Source: Candidatus Poseidoniaceae archaeon
GTDB taxonomy: Archaea > Thermoplasmatota > Poseidoniia > Poseidoniales > Poseidoniaceae
Direction of reading: 5' to 3'
Length of the DNA stretch: 23,277 nt
Assembly (NCBI GenBank): GCA_013330925.1
Contig: DUHJ01000107.1
Coordinates: 11,176 to 34,452 of the forward strand
Shown: positions 14,919 through 22,057 of the stretch, one piece after another
How positions within the stretch are numbered: position 1 is the first letter of the stretch
Layout: each line of letters begins with the position of its first letter
Translations under genes and position numbers: made by a program
Notes under the pieces: generated by a model
Databases searched by the model: none
Seen by the model: only the letters and a program-made list of their open reading frames with translations
What the model was told of the DNA's origin: nothing

Positions 14919-16070
14919 TCAGAACGGCCCCGGTTCTGCAGCCTTGTAGCGCAGCCAGCCGCCGGCCCCCAAGGCAACGGAGAAGGCGGCGAGGGCCAAG
15001 GAGGGGGTCTGCGTCAAGGCATCAAGGGCGTACGCGTACCACGCTGCGGCCACCCCGGCCGCGCCAAGCCACAACAGGGAGCGCCACATCCTGAGCACGC
15101 CGAGGCGTGCCTGCAGGCGATCGACGTCCTCCAGCCATGCCTTCGTCGCCTCCTGCAGGTCCTCGTCGCCCCATGCCAGGGCACGGCCTCGCCAGCGCAA
15201 AACGTCCGCGTAACGCCAAATCCAGAGGCCTCCCCGGTAGGTGGAGACGGCCCGAGGTCGGGACCACGCGGCAGGAGCGCCCTCGCTCCATGCCGTGAAC
15301 CATGCTTCGGGACCGCCTTGGTCAGCAGCAAGGCCGGCTTCGACCGCTTCACCTCCCAAGGCCATCGCGTGAGCCAGACCAGGCCTCCGGCCGATGACGC
15401 CCGTCAGCGCCTCGTCCACCGTTCGAGGGAGCGGTCGAAAACGAGGCCCGTGCGGGCCGTGAACAAGGCTCTGCAGCGAGAGCTGCAGGTCTGGCAGGCC
15501 CACCGTGACGCGGTCGTGTGGTGCACGCCACAGCGTCGTGGTGCCCAAACGCTGTTCCACGTTGGCGATGGCGTCGTTCCAACGGCGTTCGACCGGGGGC
15601 GTGGCCCAACGCTTCAGCGTGCCGAGGAAGGCTCCTGCCGCCCGAAATTGATCGTGAAGGTCGAGCTCGGTATCGAGCGGAACACGGGCTGCATGCTCCC
15701 ACACAAGCAGGGCGTCATGGCCGTCCACCACGCATCCACCGACCGGCAGGTCCGCACGCTTTGAAGCAAGCATGGCGTCCACACGGTCGCGGTGGTGGAC
15801 CAGCGAAGAGAGGGCTCGCCCGGTCCCAAAGGTGCACAACAGGAGGTCGAAGATGGACCCCTCGTGTTCGGCCCGAAACCATCTGCCCAAACGATCGGCG
15901 GCGGTGGGCTCGACGGTGGCGTCCTCCAGCGTGACGCCCCACCATGTGCCCATGCCATCCTTCAGCATGGACTCAAGGTCCATCGAAAGCACCGTGACCT
16001 CGCCCCATGCTGTGTGTGCCGTGCCCTTGGAATCCTCCGCAAGGAGGCCCGTCGGCCATGGTGCAGGCAT
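14919..16070 (-). CDS. Uncharacterised protein with two C-terminal membrane segments
   Basis: A 383-residue protein I cannot assign. The first 310 residues look soluble, with many Trp, Arg and His residues (for example TWWGVTLEDATVEPTAADRL, LLVWEHAARVPLDTELDLHD, LWIWRYADVLRWRGRAL). A segment around LHDQFRAAGAFLGTLKRW is faintly kinase-like, but no catalytic motif can be shown. A predicted coiled region (LEDVDRLQARLGVLRMW) leads into two hydrophobic segments (SLLWLGAAGVAAAWYAYAL and SLALAAFSVALGAGGWL) at the C-terminus, suggesting tail anchoring with the bulk in the cytoplasm. The frame continues upstream to 16682 as an antisense shadow of uppS. ATG 16070 lies just outside uppS; GTG/ATG codons further downstream are alternatives. 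It diverges from uppS. Confidence 0.75.
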   Translation of the reverse strand: MPAPWPTGLLAEDSKGTAHTAWGEVTVLSMDLESMLKDGMGTWWGVTLEDATVEPTAADRLGRWFRAEHEGSIFDLLLCTFGTGRALSSLVHHRDRVDAMLASKRADLPVGGCVVDGHDALLVWEHAARVPLDTELDLHDQFRAAGAFLGTLKRWATPPVERRWNDAIANVEQRLGTTTLWRAPHDRVTVGLPDLQLSLQSLVHGPHGPRFRPLPRTVDEALTGVIGRRPGLAHAMALGGEAVEAGLAADQGGPEAWFTAWSEGAPAAWSRPRAVSTYRGGLWIWRYADVLRWRGRALAWGDEDLQEATKAWLEDVDRLQARLGVLRMWRSLLWLGAAGVAAAWYAYALDALTQTPSLALAAFSVALGAGGWLRYKAAEPGPF

Positions 16071-16154
16071 GATGGGACGAGGAAGGTCCCGCGTGTGAAC
16101 CCTGCCCTCCGCGTGCGCATTCCTCAAGGGCAAGGTCGCGCACGGTGAAACGCG

Positions 16155-16934
16155 ATGGGGGTGAGCGACCGTGTGGGGGACGCCCTCGGGCGAGCCGTGG
16201 ACCAGCGGATGCTGCGTGAGGTCTTGACCCACGAAATTCGTCCGCAGCACATGGCCATCATCATGGACGGGAACCGTCGGTTTGCTTTCAGAAACAGGCT
16301 GACTTCGGGCGTGGGACACCGCATTGGCAAAGCCAAGTTGGAAGAGGTTCTGGACTGGGTCCTCGAACTGAAGATCCCCTGGTTCACCGTGTACGCCCTC
16401 TCCACGGAGAACCTCAAGCGACCGAAGGACGAGTTGGACGCGTTGTTCGCCTTGTACATCGAGGGGCTGAACGACATCGCCGAGGACGAGCGAATCCACG
16501 CCAACGAAGTTCGTGTGCAGATCATTGGCCGAAGGGACCTCTTGCCTGCGAACGTCATCGAGGCCATCGATCACGCAGAATCGCGCACCGCAGGCTACGA
16601 CCGCTTCGTGTTCTCCGTCTGTCTTGCGTACGGGAGTCGAGAAGAAATTCTCGATGCCATCCGGGCCATCGCTGAGGACCATGCCAAGGGCGAATTGACG
16701 CTTGACGACATCGACGAAGCGGCGGTGTCTGACCGACTGTACACGGCGGACATGCCCGACCCTGACTTGGTCATTCGCACCTCAGGGGAAGAACGCATCT
16801 CGAATTTCCTGCTTTGGCAGATGGCCTACGCCGAGTTGTACTTCACCGACGTGTATTGGCCCTCGTTCTCAAAGCGCGAACTGATGAAGGCGATCAAAGC
16901 CTTCCAACAGCGCAAGCGCCGCTACGGAGCGTGA
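16155..16934 (+). CDS. uppS: Cis-prenyltransferase (undecaprenyl/dolichyl diphosphate synthase type)
   Basis: A 259-residue cis-prenyltransferase that extends allylic diphosphates with isopentenyl diphosphate to make long polyprenyl carriers. Signatures: HMAIIMDGNRRFA (32-44, catalytic Asp38); GHRIG (54-58); FTVYALSTENLKRPKDEL (77-94); and the C-terminal DLVIRTSGEERISNFLLWQM (204-223, with Arg208, Ser210, Arg214, Ser216 binding isopentenyl diphosphate), followed by AELYFTDVYWP. In archaea the product would be a dolichol-type lipid carrier for glycosylation. The start at ATG 16155 gives the usual length with an N-terminal helix before the core. The Nudix gene follows after 4 nt, forming an operon. 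Confidence 0.96.
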   Translation: MGVSDRVGDALGRAVDQRMLREVLTHEIRPQHMAIIMDGNRRFAFRNRLTSGVGHRIGKAKLEEVLDWVLELKIPWFTVYALSTENLKRPKDELDALFALYIEGLNDIAEDERIHANEVRVQIIGRRDLLPANVIEAIDHAESRTAGYDRFVFSVCLAYGSREEILDAIRAIAEDHAKGELTLDDIDEAAVSDRLYTADMPDPDLVIRTSGEERISNFLLWQMAYAELYFTDVYWPSFSKRELMKAIKAFQQRKRRYGA

Positions 16935-16938
16935 GTCC

Positions 16939-17376
16939 ATGGGCGTCTGCGACCGCTGTCAGGGGTACGAGAACCCCAGCCTTGCCGTGGACGCGTGCGT
17001 CCGTCGCGGGGACGAGGTCCTGTTGATTCAACGCAAGCATCCACCCAACGTGGGATCTTGGGGGTGCCCGGGCGGTTTCATGGACGTTGGAGAGACCGCG
17101 GAAGCGGGAGCCTTGCGTGAATTGGAAGAGGAAACGGGCATCCGCGGCCACAGTCCGAGGCTCCTCATGGTGATGAGCGACCCTGAACGGGACGAGCGAA
17201 AGCACGTGGTCAGCATCGTCTACGAAGTGGAGATGGTCGATCCGACACAGGAACCTCTGCCCGGTGACGATGCAGCCGATGCGCGCTTTGTGCCCATCGC
17301 AGACGTGCTCGCCGGTGCTTACCGCCTCAACGGCGACCACGAAGACGTCCTTCGCCGCTGGCTTCAGCCGTCCTGA
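16939..17376 (+). CDS. Nudix hydrolase
   Basis: A 145-residue Nudix hydrolase with a perfect box GX5EX7REUXEEXGU: Gly46, Glu52, Arg60-Glu61, Glu64-Glu65 and Gly67-Ile68 in GGFMDVGETAEAGALRELEE and the residues after it. Such enzymes cleave nucleoside diphosphates linked to another moiety, such as ADP-ribose, NADH, dNTPs or sugar nucleotides, using Mg2+. The N-terminus MGVCDRCQGYENP has a CxxC pair that could be half of a small zinc site. Four nucleotides separate it from uppS, so it is cotranscribed; a prenyl-diphosphate or sugar-nucleotide substrate is possible but unproven. Its 3' end overlaps the convergent DUF354-like gene by 13 nt. Confidence 0.93.
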   Translation: MGVCDRCQGYENPSLAVDACVRRGDEVLLIQRKHPPNVGSWGCPGGFMDVGETAEAGALRELEEETGIRGHSPRLLMVMSDPERDERKHVVSIVYEVEMVDPTQEPLPGDDAADARFVPIADVLAGAYRLNGDHEDVLRRWLQPS

Positions 17377-18359
17377 AGCAGCACGTCAAACTCGGCTTTC
17401 GCGTTGGGCCATGGGTCGGGCGCCAGCGCATCCGTCAGCGCCATGCCGGTCGCCCATCGGGCCCGAACGTCCAGCCATGCCTCGCCCTCGCATGCGCCAC
17501 GGTGACGGAAGAGCGGCCATCCTTCTGCCTCAACGCGGTCGAGGTAACCGCGCTCGCCCGCCGAGACCAACAACGTCGGCACTCCGAGGTAGGCCGCTTC
17601 CGCCGCGAAGGTCGTGGATTGCGTGACGACGCCATCCACGTCCGAGAGACGGTCCAGCAGGCTCCACGCCATTCGGTCCGATGGACCCGCCTCCTCGTCC
17701 CAAGCGAGAACTTGGAATCCGTCGATGACCGCATCCGGCAGCGCGATCACCTCGCCTTCATCGTGGGAACCGGTGCCAAGCAAACGCCGCACAAGGATGC
17801 GAGGTGGGTCAGCAAGGTCCGTCGGGCGGCGGATGGGCACAAGGTGCAGGTGTTGATGGGTCCCGTCCAGCCGGTGCAGCCGCCAACGGCCTGCAACTGC
17901 ACCGCGTTTCCACGCCGCGAGTCGCCCTCCGTCGAGGTCCTCTCTCCAGTGGGTCGGCACCACCAGGTCCGTGACTCCACGCTCAAGCCACCGAAGGTTG
18001 CGATGCTGGATTTCCGTGTCCACGGCACACCAGCGCCGCGTGAGGCCCGCAAGCCGACCTGCCCATGGCATGAGGGGCGCGTTCATCGCGACCATGCGGT
18101 GGCTTCCCGGCACGTCACGGCACCAGCGCTTCAGATGGCGAACCGCATGACGGAGCCGCCGTTGGCCGCTCCATGCGCCCGACGCTCGGGGGATCCATGC
18201 CGCCCGACGGGACGGAAGATGCCCGTCACGCTGGTCGTAGAGGGCGCGGACTTCGGCGCGGTCGGTCAGAAGCAGCATGTCTTGGGTGCTTCCCTCCCGC
18301 ACAAAGGGAGCCATGGCCCTGACGTGCGCAGGATGGTCCAACACCCAACACGTCGCCAC
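17364..18359 (-). CDS. DUF354-like predicted glycosyltransferase
   Basis: A protein of about 331 residues. The N-terminus CWVLDHPAHVRAMAPFVREG matches the opening strand and loop of DUF354 (COG1817-type predicted glycosyltransferases, a GT-B-like fold related to UDP-GlcNAc 2-epimerases). Near the C-terminus, GVVTQSTTFAAEAAYLGVPTLLVSAG corresponds to the family's conserved GT-B nucleotide-binding helix ('s.gGTm..EAAllGtP'), with TQSTTF in place of the usual glycines. GTG 18359 aligns the start with the family; GTG 18383 adds eight residues. No membrane segment is evident. It overlaps the Nudix gene tail to tail and diverges from ridA. A role in cell-surface or lipid-linked glycan synthesis is inference supported by uppS and the phosphomannomutase nearby. 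Confidence 0.75.
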   Translation of the reverse strand: MATCWVLDHPAHVRAMAPFVREGSTQDMLLLTDRAEVRALYDQRDGHLPSRRAAWIPRASGAWSGQRRLRHAVRHLKRWCRDVPGSHRMVAMNAPLMPWAGRLAGLTRRWCAVDTEIQHRNLRWLERGVTDLVVPTHWREDLDGGRLAAWKRGAVAGRWRLHRLDGTHQHLHLVPIRRPTDLADPPRILVRRLLGTGSHDEGEVIALPDAVIDGFQVLAWDEEAGPSDRMAWSLLDRLSDVDGVVTQSTTFAAEAAYLGVPTLLVSAGERGYLDRVEAEGWPLFRHRGACEGEAWLDVRARWATGMALTDALAPDPWPNAKAEFDVLLQDG

Positions 18360-18433
18360 AGACCACGCTAGGGCCAACGGCACATAGGCACGCCGACCGG
18401 AGGTTGAAGGACCGATGGGCGGCTGGGTTCACC

Positions 18434-18808
18434 ATGACCACGAAGCAAGCCATCGCCATCGACGGAGGTGCCGTGTACGGCCCTTACACACCCGGCGTTC
18501 GCTCAGGTAACGACCTGTGGCTGTCTGGACAGATCGCTCCCGAAGCCGGTGACCTGCAAGCCCAAGTGGCCGGGGCCTTGGCCAAGATCGATGTGCTGCT
18601 CGAAGCCGGCGGATCCAGCAAGCACGACCTCGTGTCGGTGCAAGTTCTGTTGCTGGACATCAAGGACTTCTCGGCCATGAACGAGGTGTACGCCGCTTGG
18701 CTGGATGGCGTTCGGGTCCCACCCACGCGAGCGGCGTTCCAAGCCGCCGCATTGCCTGCAGGTGCATCGGTGGAAATCGTCGCCCATGCGGTCGTCGGTT
18801 CCGCATGA
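18434..18808 (+). CDS. ridA: RidA family enamine/imine deaminase
   Basis: A 124-residue RidA/YjgF-type protein. Conserved points: PYTPGVRSGNDLWLSGQIAP (17-36); VQVLLLDIKDFSAMNEVYAAW (69-89); VPPTRAAFQAAALP (95-108), whose Arg99 corresponds to the substrate-binding Arg105 of E. coli RidA; and SVEIVAHAVV with Glu114 at the position of Glu120. The protein hydrolyses reactive 2-aminoacrylate and related enamines arising from PLP enzymes, acting as a cytoplasmic trimer. ATG 18434 is the best family start; an in-frame TTG at 18404 is less likely. A TATA-like TTGAAGG lies about 27 nt upstream. The phosphomannomutase gene follows after 40 nt. Confidence 0.94.
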   Translation: MTTKQAIAIDGGAVYGPYTPGVRSGNDLWLSGQIAPEAGDLQAQVAGALAKIDVLLEAGGSSKHDLVSVQVLLLDIKDFSAMNEVYAAWLDGVRVPPTRAAFQAAALPAGASVEIVAHAVVGSA

Positions 18809-18848
18809 AAGGAGGCGCGTTCAAGAGCAGCCCCGCACTGGGACCAGC

Positions 18849-20291
18849 ATGCCACCATGGCCCGAGCACTGCTTCAAGGCCTACGACATCCGGGGATTGG
18901 CCAACGGTGACGGCTCGGGTGAACTGACGCCCGCCTTCGCGAAGCGACTCGGACAAGCGCTTGCCACGTACCTCGGTGCCAAGCGTCTGGCCGTGGGCCG
19001 GGACATTCGGACCTCCAGCACGGCCTTGGCTGACGCCTTGATGCAAGGCATGCAAGACGCGGGGGCGGACATCGTGGACCTTGACGTCTGCACCACCGGT
19101 GCGCTGTACCATGCATGCTGGACGATGGAGGTGGACGGTGGTGTGATGGTCACCGCCAGCCACCTCCCCATGCCAACCCACAACGGATTCAAGATGTGCC
19201 GAGGCAACTTGCCCTTGGCCGGCGATGAAATCCAAGCGCTTCGAGAGGTCTTTCTCCAAGGGGATTTCGACACCGGTGAAGGAAAGCGAACCCTTGCCCC
19301 TCACATGCCGGCCTACCTTGCGGCCATCGCAGAAAGTGTGGGACCTCTTGGCCGTCCTGTGCACGTGGCCGTGGACGCGGGCAACGCGGTCCCCGGGCCT
19401 TTCCTTGTCGAGGTGCTGGAGGCCATCGGTGCGAAGGTCGAAGCGGTGCATTGCACCTGGGACGCCAGCGAACCGAACCACGGTGCGGACCCGACTCGAC
19501 CCTACAACATGACCGATCTGGCGGATGTCGTCACCACGCACGGTTGCGAGTTTGGACTGGGCAGCGACGGTGACGGTGACCGCATTGGTGCCGTGACCGA
19601 AACGGGCGCCTTCGTCTACCCCGACCGCCTTGTGGCGCTTCTTGTCGGAGACGTCTTGGCGGACCTTGACGACCACGCCACCGAGAACGAACGAACCGTC
19701 ATCTACGACGTGAAGTGTTCCATGAACGTTGAAAGCGCCGTCCTTGCCGCTGGCGGAACGCCGATCATGGCACGAACCGGCCACTCGTTCATGAAGCGAG
19801 CCTTGGCCGAGCGGCCCGGTTGCCGGTTCGCTGCTGAGATGAGCGGTCACCTGTTCCCCGCCGACCGTGGATGGTACGGCTTCGATTGTTCCCTGTACAA
19901 CGCCGCTCGCATCGTCGAATTGTGGTCGAGGCAAGCCTCGGAAGGCCGGACCTTCGGTCAGGCCCTCGACGCGGTGGCGCCCAACCTGCCCACCACCGGC
20001 GAATGCAAGGTGCCTTGCGATGAAGCTCGGAAGGAGCCCGTTGTGGCGGGCATCACCGCCGCCTTTGCCGACCTTCCGCACAGCACCGTTGACGGCGTTC
20101 GTGTGCGCTTCGAGGACGAGCATGGGGTGCAACAAGGCTGGTACCTTGCCCGACGCTCAAACACGGAGTCCGTCCTCGTGATGCGGGCCGAAGCCCGAAG
20201 CGAGGCCATGCTGGCCCACATCCGTGAGCGCATCGAAGAGCGGGTGGCTCCGCTGATCGACGTCGGTGGTTTCCTCGACGCTTTTGCGTGA
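18849..20291 (+). CDS. Phosphomannomutase/phosphoglucomutase
   Basis: A 480-residue alpha-D-phosphohexomutase that interconverts hexose 6- and 1-phosphates, feeding GDP-mannose or UDP-glucose type sugar nucleotides. Domain motifs in order: FKAYDIRG (9-16); phosphoserine loop VTASHLPMPTHNGFK (101-115, Ser104); metal loop GSDGDGDR (238-245); sugar-specificity loop AEMSGH (329-334); phosphate loop RRSNTES (435-441). The serine loop reads TASHLP rather than the common TASHNP. The GEMSGH-type loop favours mannose/glucose phosphate substrates. ATG 18849 (MPPWPEHCFKAYDIRG) was chosen because FKAYDIRG normally lies near the N-terminus; the upstream frame overlaps ridA. It ends 3 nt from the convergent gene. 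Confidence 0.94.
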   Translation: MPPWPEHCFKAYDIRGLANGDGSGELTPAFAKRLGQALATYLGAKRLAVGRDIRTSSTALADALMQGMQDAGADIVDLDVCTTGALYHACWTMEVDGGVMVTASHLPMPTHNGFKMCRGNLPLAGDEIQALREVFLQGDFDTGEGKRTLAPHMPAYLAAIAESVGPLGRPVHVAVDAGNAVPGPFLVEVLEAIGAKVEAVHCTWDASEPNHGADPTRPYNMTDLADVVTTHGCEFGLGSDGDGDRIGAVTETGAFVYPDRLVALLVGDVLADLDDHATENERTVIYDVKCSMNVESAVLAAGGTPIMARTGHSFMKRALAERPGCRFAAEMSGHLFPADRGWYGFDCSLYNAARIVELWSRQASEGRTFGQALDAVAPNLPTTGECKVPCDEARKEPVVAGITAAFADLPHSTVDGVRVRFEDEHGVQQGWYLARRSNTESVLVMRAEARSEAMLAHIRERIEERVAPLIDVGGFLDAFA

Positions 20292-20294
20292 GGA

Positions 20295-21011
20295 TCAGAG
20301 GGTTGCGTCGACTTCGATGAAGGGCGCGACGGTGAAGTCGAGCACAAGCAGTTCGATCGTCCACGACACGTCTTCGCCGTTGTCGCTACGGGAGCAGGCG
20401 CCAGGGGCGTTGCCTGCTGCTGCCGTCACGCCGATCACGATGTCGTAGGCGCCAAGGCCGTCGTCACCCGCATTGAGTTCGTCCGAAATCTCGGTGCCGC
20501 TCATGCCCGAGATGACCTCTTCATCCAACAATGAGAGGTTGACCCAGGTGAGGTCCACCGTGTGGGAACCGGGGTTCTCCCCCGAGCCAGAGTTGGTCAT
20601 CTCGTTGTGCTCAAGGGTGGCGGTGATGGTGTCGGGTGCGTCGCTTCCGCTGGCAGCGGCGCAGGTTAGTCCGCTGAACTCCTCGTCCTCGTCGTAGGTC
20701 ATCGTGATGCGGATGCCGACCACGTTGCCGCCCGCGGTTTCAATTTCGTTTCGCACGGCGTCCGAGGTCTGACTCACGGGCCATTCGTCGCCGTCCTGGA
20801 TGTATTCGCCTCCTTCCTCAAGGAGGATGGTATCGATTTCACCGTTGACGACATAGTCGCCGACGGCCGAAAGGCCGGCGGAATCAACGCCCGCGGCAGC
20901 GCTGGCGAAAGCCACGGGGAATGCGATGGTGAAGAAGAGGATGCCAGCGACCAAAATTTGCGCATCGCGCTCGGTCTTGACCCGCTCGACAAAGTCGCTC
21001 ACTTTCGACAT
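20295..21011 (-). CDS. Exported or surface-anchored protein of unknown function
   Basis: A 238-residue protein not recognised. After a charged N-terminus (MSKVSDFVERVKTERD) there is one hydrophobic segment at about residues 19-41 (ILVAGILFFTIAFPVAFASA). The rest is extracellular in style: acidic, Gly/Ser/Thr/Asn-rich, with two cysteines (SGLTCAAASG and APGACSRSDN) that could form a disulfide, and a beta-rich periodicity ending in SWTIELLVLDFTVAPFIEV. The segment may be an uncleaved signal-anchor or a signal peptide cleaved near AFASAAAG. ATG 21011 begins the polar N-terminus; the longer frame to 21074 is Arg-rich and overlaps the next gene. It is downstream of, and possibly cotranscribed with, the 168-residue gene. 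Confidence 0.78.
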   Translation of the reverse strand: MSKVSDFVERVKTERDAQILVAGILFFTIAFPVAFASAAAGVDSAGLSAVGDYVVNGEIDTILLEEGGEYIQDGDEWPVSQTSDAVRNEIETAGGNVVGIRITMTYDEDEEFSGLTCAAASGSDAPDTITATLEHNEMTNSGSGENPGSHTVDLTWVNLSLLDEEVISGMSGTEISDELNAGDDGLGAYDIVIGVTAAAGNAPGACSRSDNGEDVSWTIELLVLDFTVAPFIEVDATL

Positions 21012-21070
21012 GGTCCGCGCCCTCCGTGTCGTCCGAGGTGCCTCGAACCTATCACCTTCTCGGCGCAAGG

Positions 21071-21577
21071 TCACGCCTCTTCATCCTCAGGTGGCCATGT
21101 GCGGTGGTTCTCGCGTGGCCATGCTTTCGAACCGACATCGAATCCAAGCGCATCGAAGGCACGTTTCGATTTCCTCCATGTCGGCAAAAGAAAACCCACC
21201 GTGGAGCGCTCGCCGAAGGTCCACTTCCAAGGGATGCGAGGGAGCGCGTTGGCCCAGGCATGGATCAAATCAAGCCCCAGTCCTGAATCTGTGCCCCCCG
21301 GGAGCAGCCAACTGATTTGGTGGACTTCTCCGGTTGACCCACGGGTCTCGGACCATGCGGTGATCAGGCCACCGTGCAGAGGTCCGTCAAGGATCTCCAA
21401 GCCAATGGTACGGGTGGCTTGGGTCATGGGCATGATGATCGCAAAACGGTCCACCATCCGGGCGCCTTCATGACGGCGCATGGCCCAGCCCGCTTCCTGG
21501 ATGACCGTTCGCAGTGCGCGAACTGCAGCGATGGGGCTGACGCTGACCTCAAGGTCGAGCGATTGTGGCCGCACCAT
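21071..21577 (-). CDS. Hypothetical soluble protein, 168 residues
   Basis: I do not recognise this protein. It has no signal peptide or membrane segment. The sequence alternates hydrophobic strands with Trp- and Arg-rich segments (RFAIIMPMTQATRTIGLEIL, PWKWTFGERSTVGFLL, SKAWPRENHRTWPPEDEEA), suggesting a compact alpha/beta fold. It starts at ATG 21577 and follows the rpl12 gene after a 150-nt gap full of palindromes. It ends 59 nt before the anchored protein gene. Codon usage resembles that of its neighbours and the opposite strand offers only shadow frames, so it is probably a real gene. It may be read through from the ribosomal operon or use its own promoter (a weak TTGATG lies about 27 nt upstream). 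Confidence 0.7.
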   Translation of the reverse strand: MVRPQSLDLEVSVSPIAAVRALRTVIQEAGWAMRRHEGARMVDRFAIIMPMTQATRTIGLEILDGPLHGGLITAWSETRGSTGEVHQISWLLPGGTDSGLGLDLIHAWANALPRIPWKWTFGERSTVGFLLPTWRKSKRAFDALGFDVGSKAWPRENHRTWPPEDEEA

Positions 21578-21625
21578 GACTCAGCCCCGGGCGGACCGGG
21601 CATCAAGGTGTCGAGCGTGGGGGCA

Positions 21626-21677
21626 ATGGCCGGTGGCCTCCGACAACGGTGAGGTGGTCCCGTTCGGGACCGGCCAT
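21626..21677. other. Nested inverted repeats downstream of the ribosomal stalk operon
   Basis: ATGGCCGGT (21626-21634) and ACCGGCCAT (21669-21677) form a perfect 9-bp inverted repeat. Nested at its right arm is a second hairpin, GGTCCC-GTTC-GGGACC (21656-21671). The two share ACC at 21669-21671, so they cannot both form fully. The element is in the gap after rpl12. It has no T-run, so it is not an obvious archaeal terminator; an RNA processing or stability element is possible. Confidence 0.5.
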
Positions 21678-21706
21678 CAAGGCTGACGCAGGCAGGCCTG
21701 GGTCAG

Positions 21707-21722
21707 CACGACAGCGGTCGTG
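21707..21722 (-). other. Hairpin directly after the rpl12 stop codon
   Basis: CACGAC and GTCGTG flank a 4-nt loop, a perfect 6-bp stem lying 5 nt beyond the rpl12 stop codon. It could mark the 3' end or a stability structure of the L1-L10-L12 mRNA. No T-run follows it. Confidence 0.4.
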
Positions 21723-21727
21723 TCGGA

Positions 21728-22030
21728 TCAGCCGAAGAGCGAGCCGAGGCCTTCGAAGCCACCGTCTTCCTCTTCTTCTTCAGCGGCCTCCTCAGCGGGG
21801 GCGGCGTCGGAAGCTCCGGAGGCAGCCGCAGCGGGTGCAGCGGCAGCGGGGGCAGCGACGGCCTGCGTCATGGCTTCAGCGATGTCGATGCCACCGAGCG
21901 AGGCCACCAGGGCCTTCACTCGGGCAGCGTCGACGTCGACACCGGCGGCCGCCAGAACGGCGGTCACGGCATCGTCGTTGATGTCCTTCTCAGCAGCGTG
22001 CAGCATCATGGCAGCGTAGACGTATTCCAT
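21728..22030 (-). CDS. rpl12: Archaeal ribosomal stalk protein L12 (P1)
   Basis: A 100-residue archaeal-type P1/L12, homologous to eukaryotic P1/P2 and not to bacterial L7/L12. The N-terminal dimerisation helices begin [20 protein letters not shown] and continue through [23 protein letters not shown]. An Ala/Pro-rich hinge ([14 protein letters not shown]) follows, then a Glu-rich stretch and the terminal FEGLGSLFG that recruits translation factors. ATG 22030 starts exactly at the family N-terminus and has a Shine-Dalgarno-like AGGTGA just upstream; GTG 22039 is a poorer alternative. It lies 27 nt after rpl10 in the classic archaeal L1-L10-L12 order. Confidence 0.97.
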   Translation of the reverse strand: MEYVYAAMMLHAAEKDINDDAVTAVLAAAGVDVDAARVKALVASLGGIDIAEAMTQAVAAPAAAAPAAAASGASDAAPAEEAAEEEEEDGGFEGLGSLFG

Positions 22031-22057
22031 TTCATTCACCTCATGTGTTTTGGTTGT

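Noticed and set aside
16071..16682. Upstream extension of the 383-residue minus-strand gene to 16682
   Set aside because: It runs antisense through the uppS catalytic core and has no plausible function; ATG 16070 just outside uppS is preferred.
18660..20135. A 491-codon open frame on the minus strand opposite the phosphohexomutase
   Set aside because: Shadow frame created by high-GC codon bias. The plus-strand protein has all catalytic motifs of a known enzyme, while the minus-strand translation shows no recognisable domain.
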